DNA from: Streptomyces sp. TRM68416
GTDB lineage: Bacteria > Actinomycetota > Actinomycetes > Streptomycetales > Streptomycetaceae
Length of the DNA: 64,000 nucleotides
Assembly (NCBI RefSeq): GCF_014596915.1
Contig: NZ_JACVWU010000026.1
Span: 1-64,000 of the forward strand
Direction: 5' to 3'
How positions within the stretch are numbered: the stretch's first letter is position 1; each line of letters starts with the position of its first letter. Under the pieces are notes generated by a model. The model searched no databases. It was not told the origin of the DNA and saw only the letters and a list, made by a program, of their open reading frames with translations. Positions 50,448 through 59,787 of this stretch are shown here, piece after piece. Made by a program: the position numbers and the translations under genes.

Positions 50448-52802
50448 GTGACCATCGCGCCAGCCGATCCGGCTTCAGCCCTGGTGGAGACCGACAGTCC
50501 CGGTGCCGCGCTGCTGCGGACCCTGACCGAGCTGACCGCCGACCTGCCCGACGCCGACCCCGGCCGGGTCGCCGCCGCCGCGCTGCGTGGCCGGTCCGCC
50601 CGGGCCGACGTGTCGGAGCTGCGCGAGCTGGCCACCGAGACGGCCGCCGGGCTCATCTCCGAGGACCCCGCGTACAGCAGGCTGGCCGCCCGGCTCCTCA
50701 CGATCTCCATCGCCGCCGAGGCCGCCTCGCAGGGCGTCACGTCCTTCACCGAGTCGGTCGCGGTCGGACACCGGGAAGGGCTCGTCGCCGACCGTACGGC
50801 CGAGTTCGTCCGTGTCCACGGCGACCGGCTGAACGCGCTGATCGACCCGGCCGGCGACGACCGCTTCGGCTACTTCGGCCTGCGCACCCTGCACAGCCGC
50901 TACCTCCTGCGGCACCCGATCACCCGGAAGGTCGTCGAGACGCCCCAGCACTTCATGCTGCGCGTCGCCTCGGGCCTGGCGGAGGACGACACCACCCGGT
51001 CCGTCGACGAAGTCGCCGCGCTCTACGGGCTCATGAGCCGCCTCGACTACCTCCCCTCCTCCCCCACGCTCTTCAACTCCGGCACCCGGCACCCCCAGAT
51101 GTCGTCCTGCTACCTCCTCGACTCCCCGCTGGACGAGCTGGACTCCATCTACGACCGCTACCACCAGGTGGCCCGCCTCTCCAAGCACGCCGGCGGCATC
51201 GGTCTTTCGTACTCCCGCATCCGCAGCCGCGGTTCGCTGATCCGCGGCACCAACGGGCACTCCAACGGCATCGTCCCGTTCCTGAAGACCCTCGACGCCT
51301 CGGTCGCCGCCGTGAACCAGGGCGGCCGGCGCAAGGGTGCCGCCGCGGTGTACCTGGAGACCTGGCACTCCGACATCGAGGAGTTCCTGGAGCTGCGCGA
51401 CAACACCGGCGAGGACGCCCGCCGTACGCACAACCTGAACCTCGCGCACTGGATCCCGGACGAGTTCATGCGCCGGGTCAACGCGGACGAGCAGTGGAGC
51501 CTGTTCTCCCCCGCCGACGTGCCCGAGCTGGTCGACCTGTGGGGCGCGGAGTTCGACGCGGCCTACCGGAAGGCCGAGGCCGACGGTCTCGCCAGGAAGA
51601 CCATCCCGGCCCGCGACCTCTACGGCCGGATGATGCGCACCCTCGCGCAGACCGGCAACGGCTGGATGACCTTCAAGGACGCCGCCAACCGCACCGCCAA
51701 CCAGACGGCCGAGCCGGGCCACGTGGTCCACTCCTCCAACCTCTGCACGGAGATCCTGGAGGTCACGGACGACGGGGAGACGGCGGTGTGCAACCTGGGG
51801 TCGGTGAACCTGGGGGCGTTCGTCGACCAGACGGCGGGCGACCTCGACTGGGAGCGCCTGGACGCCACCGTCCGTACGGCCGTCACCTTCCTCGACCGTG
51901 TCGTGGACATCAACTTCTACCCGACCGAGCAGGCGGGCCGCTCCAACGCCCGCTGGCGCCCGGTGGGCCTGGGCGCGATGGGCCTCCAGGACGTCTTCTT
52001 CAAGCTGCGCCTGCCCTTCGACTCCCCCGAGGCCAAGGCCCTGTCCACGCGGATCGCCGAGCGCATCATGCTCGCCGCGTACGAGGCCTCCGCCGACCTC
52101 GCCGAGCGCAACGGCCCGCTGCCGGCCTGGGAGAAGACCCGTACCGCCCGGGGTGTGCTGCACCCCGACCACTACGGCGTCGAGTTCACCTGGCCCGAGC
52201 GCTGGGCGGCCCTGCGGGAACGTATCGCCGCCGTCGGTATGCGCAACTCCCTGCTGCTCGCCATCGCGCCGACCGCCACGATCGCCTCGATCGCGGGCGT
52301 GTACGAGTGCATCGAGCCGCAGGTGTCCAACCTGTTCAAGCGCGAGACGCTGTCCGGCGAGTTCCTCCAGGTCAACTCCTACCTGGTGCAGGAGCTGAAG
52401 GAGCTGGGCGTGTGGGACGCGCGCACCCGTGAGGCGCTGCGCGAGTCCAACGGCTCGGTGCAGGACTTCGCCTGGATCCCGGCGGACGTGCGGGCCCTGT
52501 ACCGCACGGCGTGGGAGATCCCGCAGCGCGGTCTGATCGACATGGCGGCGGCGCGCACCCCGTTCCTGGACCAGGCCCAGTCGCTCAACCTCTTCCTGGA
52601 GACGCCGACCATCGGCAAGCTCTCCTCGATGTACGCCTACGCCTGGAAGTCCGGGCTGAAGACGACGTACTACCTGCGCTCTCGCCCGGCGACCCGCATC
52701 GCCCGCGCCGCCCAGGCGACCGTCCCCGTCCAGCAGGCCGCCGACCCCGACGCGGTCGCCTGCTCCCTTGAGAACCCCGAGTCCTGCGAGGCCTGCCAGT
52801 AA
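50448..52802 (+). CDS. nrdA: Class Ia ribonucleoside-diphosphate reductase, large subunit
   Basis: 784 residues. Reduces ribonucleotides for DNA synthesis. HSSNLCTEILEVTDDGETAVCNLGSVNLG holds the active-site Cys and Asn/Glu, SRSLSKHAGGIGLSYSRIRSRGS the effector loop, and the C-terminal CSLENPESCEACQ the redox Cys pair. GTG 50448 follows GAGGGAGAG. The TAA overlaps the nrdB ATG by one base. Under the cobalamin riboswitch just upstream. Confidence 0.94.
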   Translation: MTIAPADPASALVETDSPGAALLRTLTELTADLPDADPGRVAAAALRGRSARADVSELRELATETAAGLISEDPAYSRLAARLLTISIAAEAASQGVTSFTESVAVGHREGLVADRTAEFVRVHGDRLNALIDPAGDDRFGYFGLRTLHSRYLLRHPITRKVVETPQHFMLRVASGLAEDDTTRSVDEVAALYGLMSRLDYLPSSPTLFNSGTRHPQMSSCYLLDSPLDELDSIYDRYHQVARLSKHAGGIGLSYSRIRSRGSLIRGTNGHSNGIVPFLKTLDASVAAVNQGGRRKGAAAVYLETWHSDIEEFLELRDNTGEDARRTHNLNLAHWIPDEFMRRVNADEQWSLFSPADVPELVDLWGAEFDAAYRKAEADGLARKTIPARDLYGRMMRTLAQTGNGWMTFKDAANRTANQTAEPGHVVHSSNLCTEILEVTDDGETAVCNLGSVNLGAFVDQTAGDLDWERLDATVRTAVTFLDRVVDINFYPTEQAGRSNARWRPVGLGAMGLQDVFFKLRLPFDSPEAKALSTRIAERIMLAAYEASADLAERNGPLPAWEKTRTARGVLHPDHYGVEFTWPERWAALRERIAAVGMRNSLLLAIAPTATIASIAGVYECIEPQVSNLFKRETLSGEFLQVNSYLVQELKELGVWDARTREALRESNGSVQDFAWIPADVRALYRTAWEIPQRGLIDMAAARTPFLDQAQSLNLFLETPTIGKLSSMYAYAWKSGLKTTYYLRSRPATRIARAAQATVPVQQAADPDAVACSLENPESCEACQ

Positions 52803-53815
52803 TGACCAGCGAAGCCAAGAACCTGCTCGACCCGGGCTTCGAGCTGACACTCCGCCCCATGCGCTACCCGGACTTCTACGAGCGCTACCGGGACGCCATC
52901 AAGAACACCTGGACCGTGGAGGAGGTCGACCTCCACTCGGACGTCGCCGACCTCGCCAAGCTCAGCCCGGCCGAGCAGCACCTCATCGGCCGTCTGGTGG
53001 CCTTCTTCGCGACGGGCGACTCGATCGTCGCGAACAACCTGGTGCTGACGCTGTACAAGCACATCAACTCCCCGGAGGCGCGCCTGTATCTGTCGCGCCA
53101 GCTGTTCGAGGAGGCCGTGCACGTCCAGTTCTACCTGACGCTGCTGGACACCTATCTGCCCGACCCGGAGGACAGGGCCGCCGCCTTCGACGCGGTGGAG
53201 AACATCCCCTCCATCCGTGAGAAGGCCGAGTTCTGCTTCAAGTGGATCAACGAGGTCGAGAAGCTGGACCGCCTGGAGACCCAGGCCGACCGCCGCCGCT
53301 TCCTGCTCAACCTGATCTGCTTCGCCGCCTGCATCGAGGGCCTGTTCTTCTACGGCGCCTTCGCCTACGTCTACTGGTTCCGCAGCCGAGGTCTGCTGCA
53401 CGGCCTGGCCACCGGCACCAACTGGGTGTTCCGCGACGAGACGATGCACATGAGCTTCGCGTTCGACGTCGTGGACACCGTCCGCAAGGAGGAGCCGGAG
53501 CTCTTCGACGACCGGCTCCAGCAGCAGGTCACCGACATGCTCCGGGAGGCCGTGGAGGCCGAGCTGCAGTTCGCGCGCGACCTGTGCGGTGACGGCCTCC
53601 CGGGCATGAACACCGACTCGATGCGCCAGTACCTGGAGTGCGTCGCCGACCAGCGGCTGACCCGCCTCGGCTTCGCCCCGGTGTACGGCTCGGAGAACCC
53701 CTTCTCCTTCATGGAGCTCCAGGGCGTCCAGGAGCTGACCAACTTCTTCGAGCGCCGTCCGTCGGCGTACCAGGTCGCGGTGGAGGGCACCGTCGACCTG
53801 GACGAGGACTTCTAG
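52802..53815 (+). CDS. nrdB: Class Ia ribonucleotide reductase, small subunit
   Basis: 337 residues. Di-iron oxygen-carrier fold: ligands in QLFEEAVHVQFYLTLLD (Glu/His) and WVFRDETMHMSFAFDVVD (Glu/His), with the EEVDLHSDVADLAKLSPAEQH start. It supplies the tyrosyl radical to the large subunit. It is co-translated with nrdA (1-base overlap). The transcriptional regulator gene nrdS reported at the end of this operon in S. coelicolor is not present here. Confidence 0.94.
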   Translation: MTSEAKNLLDPGFELTLRPMRYPDFYERYRDAIKNTWTVEEVDLHSDVADLAKLSPAEQHLIGRLVAFFATGDSIVANNLVLTLYKHINSPEARLYLSRQLFEEAVHVQFYLTLLDTYLPDPEDRAAAFDAVENIPSIREKAEFCFKWINEVEKLDRLETQADRRRFLLNLICFAACIEGLFFYGAFAYVYWFRSRGLLHGLATGTNWVFRDETMHMSFAFDVVDTVRKEEPELFDDRLQQQVTDMLREAVEAELQFARDLCGDGLPGMNTDSMRQYLECVADQRLTRLGFAPVYGSENPFSFMELQGVQELTNFFERRPSAYQVAVEGTVDLDEDF

Positions 53816-53921
53816 GTCACCTTGAGCGGCACGGCTTCCCCGGCCGGCATGACCCTCGCGGTCGCTGTCGTGCCGGGGAGGGCACCCGTCGGTACGGGAC
53901 GAGGGCCGCGGGCCGCCCGAG

Positions 53922-55298
53922 TCACCTCGGGACGGGCCGCAGCAGCAGGTTGTGCGGACGGAGCGTGATGCCCACCCGCGTGGTGTCGTTGGACCCGGAC
54001 ACCTGCTCGAAGCGGTACTTGGCCGCCACCGCCGCCGTGATGAGCGTGAGCTGTGCCATCGAGAAGTGGTCGCTCGGGCACTTGCGATTGCCGACGCTGA
54101 ACGGGCTCATGGCGTATTTCGGCACCTCCTTGACCCGCTCCGGCAGCCAACGGTCCGGATCGAACTCAAGGTGGGCCGCATACGAACGCGCGTCGCGCTG
54201 GATCGCATACGGGCTGTACACGATGTCCGCCCCGGCCGGAATGCGATAGCCGCCCAGCTGGGTGTCGGTGACCGCCCGCCGCGTCAGAATCCATACGGCG
54301 GGACGCAATCGCATCGCCTCGACGACGACATTGTTGGTGTGCCTGAGCTTCCGGACGTCCTCGAATGCGACGGGCCGGCCACCGGTGACGGATTCGACCT
54401 CGGCGGCCACCTTGTCGGCGTGCTCCGGGTGTTCCGCGAGCACCTGCAGCAGCCACATGATCGTGGAGGCCACGGTTTCGCTTCCGGGGGTGAGTATCGC
54501 GACGACCTGGTCGTGGATCTCCTGTTCCCCGATGGGCTCGCCATTCTCGTCCTTTGCCTCCAGCAATGCCGTCAGCAAATCGTCCGGCTTTTGACCAGAT
54601 GCCCGTCGCTCGGCGACGATCTCGTCGACGAGGAGATGCAAATCGGCCAGCGCCCGGTTGAATTTGCGGTTGGCCGGAAGGGGCAGCTTGTACAACGGCC
54701 CGGCCGGTATCACCATCCGTCGGTACATGCCGCGGAAGACGGTGGCGAGCGCGACGCACAGCCGCTCGGCCCGCTCGTCCATGAAGTCGCCGCGCAGCAG
54801 GCACCGCGCCGCGATCCGCACGGCCACCCGGAACGACTCCGAGGTGCAGTCGATCGTCTCCCCCGGCCGCCAGCGCACGGTCAGCGCGTGCGCCTCCTCC
54901 TCCATGATCGGCCCGTACGCGGGGATGGCGTCCAGCCGGAACGCGGGCTGGATGGTGCGCCGCTGACGCCGGTGGCGCGGGCCGTTCGCCGTGGCCACGC
55001 CCTCCTTGCCGAGCAGTCCCTCCAGGGACTCCCACAGCGGCCCGTCGATCTTGAAGTCGGTGCTCAGCGCCATCGCTCCGGTGAGGGCCGGGGTGGTGAC
55101 CGCGTACACCGTCTTGGGGCCGAGCTTGAGCCGGACGACGTCGCCGTGCTCGCGCAGCTGGGCCATGAAGGCCAGCGGGTCGCGCACCAGCTTCCAGCCG
55201 TGGCCGAGGAGCGGGGCTCCGCCGCCCGCGAGGGCCGGTTCGCGCAGCTCCGAATCCGCATATATCTGCGCTTCGGGCTTCACAGACTCGACGGTCAT
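53922..55298 (-). CDS. cyp170: Cytochrome P450 CYP170A-type (albaflavenone synthase)
   Basis: 458 residues. The heme-Cys loop is FSVGNRKCPSDHFS (about 402-415), with EAMRLRP as the ExxR helix. The I-helix is AILTPGSETVASTIMW, in which the usual AGxxT-like oxygen-activation motif is altered to GSETV. It oxidises epi-isozizaene to albaflavenone; CYP170A1 of S. coelicolor is also reported to have a farnesene synthase activity. ATG 55298 overlaps the terpene synthase stop by 4 bases, giving a two-gene operon. Confidence 0.93.
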   Translation of the reverse strand: MTVESVKPEAQIYADSELREPALAGGGAPLLGHGWKLVRDPLAFMAQLREHGDVVRLKLGPKTVYAVTTPALTGAMALSTDFKIDGPLWESLEGLLGKEGVATANGPRHRRQRRTIQPAFRLDAIPAYGPIMEEEAHALTVRWRPGETIDCTSESFRVAVRIAARCLLRGDFMDERAERLCVALATVFRGMYRRMVIPAGPLYKLPLPANRKFNRALADLHLLVDEIVAERRASGQKPDDLLTALLEAKDENGEPIGEQEIHDQVVAILTPGSETVASTIMWLLQVLAEHPEHADKVAAEVESVTGGRPVAFEDVRKLRHTNNVVVEAMRLRPAVWILTRRAVTDTQLGGYRIPAGADIVYSPYAIQRDARSYAAHLEFDPDRWLPERVKEVPKYAMSPFSVGNRKCPSDHFSMAQLTLITAAVAAKYRFEQVSGSNDTTRVGITLRPHNLLLRPVPR

Positions 55299-56380
55299 TT
55301 CTCACCTGCCGCTTCGTTGTTGACGTACGGGGGCGTGGACCGGTCGTCCCAGCTGTCGACCATGTACCGGCCGGACTCGTGGTGGAACCAGTAGACCGTG
55401 CTGAACCAGTTCCGCATGTTGCAGACACAAGCCCGCACGGCGGCGCTCAGTTCTTTGCCCTTCAGTGTGCCGTCGGCGAGTTCGTCGGCAAGCGCCAAGG
55501 CCTCCCGCTCGGCCACCAGGAATTCGGATATGCATTCCTCGACGCGCCGCCTGACTTCCGTCACCGCCTCTTCAAGAGTCAGCCCCTCGTGTTTGATGAG
55601 GCTGATTCCGAGATTGTGTACCTCGTCGCCCGCGAGTTCCTTGGGAAGCGAACAGAGGTCGTTGTACCAGGCGGCGAATTCCTGGCTCAGCAGCGCAGCC
55701 CGCCGATATGCGGGATGTTTTCTCACCGTGTCCGGGAGTTCTTGTCCGGCGCTCGGCTCCAGCAGATCGGTCCAGATCCAGTGGGCGAAGGTGAGCCGGC
55801 GCAGCGCGAGATATTCCTCGACCGTGGGGACGACCCCGTTGGTGCGGTTGTGGAATTCCCGGTCGTACGCCTCGATCACCGTGTGGAAGTGCCGGGCGAA
55901 ACGCGCGTTCCAGGTCGGCGACAGGAACGAGTACAGCCGCCCCACGCTGTCGGCGAGACCGGCGACCAGCGGGTCCTCGTGGTGCAGGTGGTCCTCGGGG
56001 GAGCCGAGCGCCGCGTGCAGCCGGAACCTCAGCCGCCGCCAGGCGTCCGGGCGGTGGTGCACGATGTCACGGTCGTGGCGGTCGTCCCAGACGAAGAACC
56101 ACGCGCTGTAGTCCGCTATCGCCTGGAGGACCTCGTCGGGGGCGCCAATGTAGTACCCCGCCATGAGGTCGGTGTAGCACAAGCCATCGGCATATTCCGC
56201 CACCTTGTCCGCCGGCATGAGCCGTTTTTCCAGGAGCCAGGTACGGGTCTTCTCCTGAAGCCTGGGCCAATACGGGTGCAGTTGCCTGGGAAACGCTGCC
56301 TCGATCACCGGGAGGGAGAGCGATGGTGGGACCGCGACCGCCGTCGGCGTCGATGTGGTGCTGTGTGAGAAAGCGTGCAC
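55295..56380 (-). CDS. cyc1: epi-Isozizaene synthase (sesquiterpene cyclase)
   Basis: 361 residues from GTG 56380. It cyclises farnesyl diphosphate to epi-isozizaene. The first metal motif is D99-D100-R-H-D103 (FFVWDDRHD); the second, N240-D-x-x-S244-x-x-x-E248 (NDLCSLPKE), is present and at the same positions I recall for the S. coelicolor enzyme. The start and end (HAFSHSTTSTPTAVAVPP, DSWDDRSTPPYVNNEAAGEK) also match it. It is operonic with the P450. Confidence 0.95.
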   Translation of the reverse strand: MHAFSHSTTSTPTAVAVPPSLSLPVIEAAFPRQLHPYWPRLQEKTRTWLLEKRLMPADKVAEYADGLCYTDLMAGYYIGAPDEVLQAIADYSAWFFVWDDRHDRDIVHHRPDAWRRLRFRLHAALGSPEDHLHHEDPLVAGLADSVGRLYSFLSPTWNARFARHFHTVIEAYDREFHNRTNGVVPTVEEYLALRRLTFAHWIWTDLLEPSAGQELPDTVRKHPAYRRAALLSQEFAAWYNDLCSLPKELAGDEVHNLGISLIKHEGLTLEEAVTEVRRRVEECISEFLVAEREALALADELADGTLKGKELSAAVRACVCNMRNWFSTVYWFHHESGRYMVDSWDDRSTPPYVNNEAAGEK

Positions 56381-56599
56381 GAACAAACCCCTCTCAGCCG
56401 CCAGTTGCGCACACCTCTCCCGTTGTGCCGGGCGTGCGCCGTTGCGTATCCCCGCACTTCCCATTCAGCACTACAACTGACCGATCTGGGAACGGATTTG
56501 CTCCATTCACTACCCCACGATGCCGAGAATCTCCCCTTGTGTGACTGATTACGGATCACCAGAGGGGCACAGGGGATCGAACGTACGACGCACAGACGA

Positions 56600-56639
56600 A
56601 CGGCGCCCGGTCAGGGAGGGGTCCCTGAACAGGCGCCGT
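56600..56639 (-). terminator. Hairpin downstream of def
   Basis: ACGGCGCC (56600-56607) pairs with GGCGCCGT (56632-56639), enclosing a second stem TCAGGGA/TCCCTGA. It lies 33 bases past the def stop and ends leftward transcription before the terpene operon promoter. Confidence 0.8.
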
Positions 56640-56671
56640 GCGAAAGGGGACTTGTGGGGCCGGAGTCGACT

Positions 56672-57322
56672 TCAGTCGTTCGCGACCACGGGGTAGCGGG
56701 GTTCGTTCTCGGCCATCTGGCGCAGGGCGTCCTTGCGCTCCCGCTTGGAGAGCCGGTCGATGTAGAGGTAGCCGTACAGATGATCGGTCTCGTGCTGCAA
56801 ACACCGCGCGAAGTAGCCGGTGCCCCGCACCTTGATCGGGTTGCCCTTCTCGTCCTGGCCGGTCACCTCGGCGTAGTCCGGCCGGGCCAGCGGCGCGTAC
56901 GCGGTGGGCACGGACAGGCATCCCTCGTTGCTGTCGTCCAGCCGGCGCCGCTCGGCGGGCAGGTCCACGAGCTTGGGGTTGCAGACCACACCGACGTGCC
57001 GCTCGCCCTGGTCGTCCTGGCAGTCGTAGACGAAGACCTTCAGGTCGACGCCGATCTGGTTGGCGGCCAGGCCCACGCCCTCGGCGGTGCGCTGCGAGGC
57101 GAACATGTCCGCGACGAGCTGGTCCAGCTCCGCGCCGAACTCGGTGACGTCCTTGCACTCCTTGTGCAGCACCGGGTTCCCGACGACCGTGATCGGCCGC
57201 GAGGTGCCGCGCTCACGCCAGGCGTTCTCGCGCTCCTCGGTCTCCTCGGTGTCGATGACGAAACCCTCATCGTCCACGGGAAGCACGCCCGCGTGCTGCT
57301 GATCGGTGTCCTGCTGCGCCAT
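56672..57322 (-). CDS. def: Peptide deformylase
   Basis: 216 residues. It removes the N-formyl group from nascent proteins. All three motifs are present: GVGLAANQ (82-89), EGCLSVP (133-139) and QHETDH (176-181), with the metal held by C135 and the two His. The N-terminal extension (about 1-40, acidic) is longer than in E. coli. ATG 57322. Confidence 0.94.
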   Translation of the reverse strand: MAQQDTDQQHAGVLPVDDEGFVIDTEETEERENAWRERGTSRPITVVGNPVLHKECKDVTEFGAELDQLVADMFASQRTAEGVGLAANQIGVDLKVFVYDCQDDQGERHVGVVCNPKLVDLPAERRRLDDSNEGCLSVPTAYAPLARPDYAEVTGQDEKGNPIKVRGTGYFARCLQHETDHLYGYLYIDRLSKRERKDALRQMAENEPRYPVVAND

Positions 57323-57390
57323 GACCGACGTATGCCTTCCTGAAACCAAGTGAATTCTGCGAATACAGGGTAAGGGGGGAGGGCGCCCCA

Positions 57391-57411
57391 AAGGGGCGCG
57401 GGGAACTGCGC
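57391..57411. repeat. Dispersed 21-bp intergenic repeat, copy 2
   Basis: Exact reverse complement of the 21-base sequence at 29550-29570, here with a hairpin of GGCGCCCC/GGGGCGC just to its left. It lies between the TPR-protein stop and the def start. Confidence 0.7.
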
Positions 57412-57447
57412 GACCAGCCACAACGAGCCCGCAGCCGGACAACGCCC

Positions 57448-58542
57448 TCAGCAGACCTCTTCCAAATCCCGCCAGTCCCGGGAATCAGGGCTGTCCGCGA
57501 CCCACCCGTCCAACAACCCCCGCACCAGAGAAGCCGGCGCAGCCACCCCGCACTCCCGCTCCGGCACCCACAGCTGCCCGTCCGTCCGATGCCCCAGCGG
57601 CCCGGGATGCCCCGGCTCACTGTGGTCGTGCGGATCCAGGTGCTCCCCGTCGCCCTCGTCGGAGGGCATCCGGGACTCGGAGCACGTCCGGCACAGCAGC
57701 CGCACCGACGACGACCAGTCCTCCGCCGCGAACCCGGCGTCGGCCGCGAGCTGCTCCAGCGCGTCCCGGTCGGCCTCGGTCGCCGCCTCCAGCAGGACGA
57801 CCCAGGTCGGCACCGGCGAGGGCGCCCAGAGCTCGATCTCGTCGAACACCGGGAACGCGTGCCCGGCGGTGGTGGTGCGCTCCCCGTGGGGCACACCGTC
57901 GTGCAGGACGACCTCGCCCCAGCGCCGCCCGGAGGACGGCAGCGGAATCGACAGCACCTCCATCCGGGCGGGGTCCAGCCTGCGCCCCCACACCACCTCG
58001 GCCTCGCCCTCCGGGGAGAGCCGTACGGCGGCGCTGCCGAGTTCCATGCCCACGGGCTCACCGGCGTCGGCGGCCCCGCCCGGCACCCGCAGCCCGTAGG
58101 CCTGCCAGGCACGGCGGGCGAGCGGCCAGTCCTGCAGGGCGGTGGCCGCGATGCCGACGTTCCACCAGTCGGGGGCCCCGGTCTCCCGGTCGAGCAGCGC
58201 CACGGCCCTCAGCCCCGCCGCGCGGGCCTGCTCCCAGTCGTGCCGGAACTTGTGCAGCAGCGCGAGGTTGAACCAGGACTCGGACAGCCAGGGTTCCAGG
58301 TCGGCGGCGCGTGTCAGCAGCGCGCCCGCGTCGTCGTACCGACCGTCGCCGATCAACGTGAACGCGCGGTCGGTGGCCTGCCGCCAGGAGGCGGAGGGCC
58401 GGTGCCGTCCCTTGCCGAAGATCCTCACGATTCCCGCCTGCCAGTTCCGTCGAGTGGGCCGGCTGTGCCCCCGGACAGCCTCTCGGAGACCCTCTCCCTT
58501 CGCATCCAACCACGTACCGCTGGAGGGGCGCTCATTACCCAT
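57448..58542 (-). CDS. TPR-repeat protein
   Basis: 364 residues. Residues about 50-155 form three TPR-like helix pairs (ATDRAFTLIGDGRYDDAGALLTRAADLEPW, SWFNLALLHKFRHDWEQARAAGLRAVALL, NVGIAATALQDWPLARRAWQAYGL). The rest is a soluble domain with SSVRLLCRTCSESRMP and an acidic His-rich stretch. No enzyme motif was recognised. Same strand and near def and the HD-domain genes. Confidence 0.78.
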   Translation of the reverse strand: MGNERPSSGTWLDAKGEGLREAVRGHSRPTRRNWQAGIVRIFGKGRHRPSASWRQATDRAFTLIGDGRYDDAGALLTRAADLEPWLSESWFNLALLHKFRHDWEQARAAGLRAVALLDRETGAPDWWNVGIAATALQDWPLARRAWQAYGLRVPGGAADAGEPVGMELGSAAVRLSPEGEAEVVWGRRLDPARMEVLSIPLPSSGRRWGEVVLHDGVPHGERTTTAGHAFPVFDEIELWAPSPVPTWVVLLEAATEADRDALEQLAADAGFAAEDWSSSVRLLCRTCSESRMPSDEGDGEHLDPHDHSEPGHPGPLGHRTDGQLWVPERECGVAAPASLVRGLLDGWVADSPDSRDWRDLEEVC

Positions 58543-58545
58543 GGG

Positions 58546-59787
58546 TTACCCCACCGGCCCCAAGGTCAGACCGTCTCTTGACAGCACCCTGGCCAGCGCC
58601 GCCACGACCTCGGGCGCGTAGTCCCCGGCCGTGCCCAGCCGCAGCGCCTCCAGGGCCGTCAGCGGCCCGCCGGGCCCGGCGCCCTGCGCCTTCTCCTCGT
58701 AGGCGTTGACGGCTCGTACGATCCGCGCGGCGACCGGCTGCTCCGGGCAGGGGTCGGCCTGGCGCTCCACGACCACGGCGACCGAGCCGTCGACACCGGT
58801 GCTGCGTACCACGGCACCGCCGAGCAGGGCGATCCTGCGCTGTTCGGCGGCGGGCAGGTCGGCGGTGGCCCCGGCGGGGACGGGGTCGACGAGGCTCAGC
58901 TGGCCGATGTCGTGCATCAGGGCCGCGTACTCCAGGACGGTGAGTTCGGCCTCGGACAGCCCCAGGTCCCGTCCGACGGCCACGCTGAGCGCGGCGACCC
59001 GCCGGGCGTGCCCGGCCGGGGTGTACCCGGCGACCTCGGTGGCCCGGGCGAGTGAGGCGATGGTCTGCCGGTAGGTGGCGCGGACGGCGGCGTACCGGCG
59101 GAAGGAGAGCTGGGCGAGCAGCAGGGGCAGGCAGAACACGGGCAGCGCCCACAGCCCCACGACGGCCACCGCGAGCGCCATGACCGCGCCGGTCGCGCAG
59201 ACGGCCGAGCCGATGCCGAGCAGGGCCCGCAGCTCGTCCCGGAGCAGCGGACCGAACGGCCATCCGGTCCGGGAGTGCGCGAGCGCGGCGGCCAGGACGG
59301 CGTCGCACAGGGCGGTGAGGGAGAGCAGCGCGAGCAGCAGCAGCGCGTAGGCGGGGCCGATCCACCCGTCGAACAGGCCCCGGTTGTACAGGGGTTGGAA
59401 GCAGGCGGCGGCGAAGGCGACGGTGAGGATCCGCCGGGCCAGGTGGTCGGGCGCGGCGCCGCGGCCGCGCGCGATGTGCGGCACGGCGCCGAGGAGGGAG
59501 GCGAGGAGCACGACGGTGACGACCTGGAGGACGCCGTGGTACGTGGGGTCTCCCGCGTTCTCCCCGAGCAGGGCGTACGACAGGGCCCCGGCGGCGGCGA
59601 GCGGTGCGGCCTCGCGGACGTGGGCGCCGGTTCCCCGGGTCAGCTCGCCGATGGTGATCAGCACGCCGAAGGCCAGGGCGACGGGCCGCTCCTCCAGGCC
59701 CTGCCAGAGGGTGTGCGGGAGGGCGGCGGCGGCGAGGAGGGCGGCCGAGCCGTGGACGAGGGCGCGGATCCACCGGGAGGGCGTCAC
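58546..59787 (-). CDS. Membrane protein with degenerate HD-domain
   Basis: 413 residues, N-terminal half with about seven hydrophobic helices (LLAAAALPHTLWQGLEERPVALAFGVLITIG onward). The C-terminal HD-type phosphohydrolase region keeps AGHARRVAALSVAVGRDLGLSE and LMHDIGQLSLVDP, but lacks the HHE/GYP loop of its neighbour. GTG 59787 overlaps the upstream HD-GYP stop by 4 bases. It may have lost cyclic-di-GMP hydrolysis and act as a partner or sensor. Confidence 0.82.
   Translation of the reverse strand: MTPSRWIRALVHGSAALLAAAALPHTLWQGLEERPVALAFGVLITIGELTRGTGAHVREAAPLAAAGALSYALLGENAGDPTYHGVLQVVTVVLLASLLGAVPHIARGRGAAPDHLARRILTVAFAAACFQPLYNRGLFDGWIGPAYALLLLALLSLTALCDAVLAAALAHSRTGWPFGPLLRDELRALLGIGSAVCATGAVMALAVAVVGLWALPVFCLPLLLAQLSFRRYAAVRATYRQTIASLARATEVAGYTPAGHARRVAALSVAVGRDLGLSEAELTVLEYAALMHDIGQLSLVDPVPAGATADLPAAEQRRIALLGGAVVRSTGVDGSVAVVVERQADPCPEQPVAARIVRAVNAYEEKAQGAGPGGPLTALEALRLGTAGDYAPEVVAALARVLSRDGLTLGPVG

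Noticed and set aside
56381..56671. Additional small gene between epi-isozizaene synthase and def
   Set aside because: Only the terminator hairpin and the promoter region are seen; short frames there lack codon bias and ribosome binding sites.
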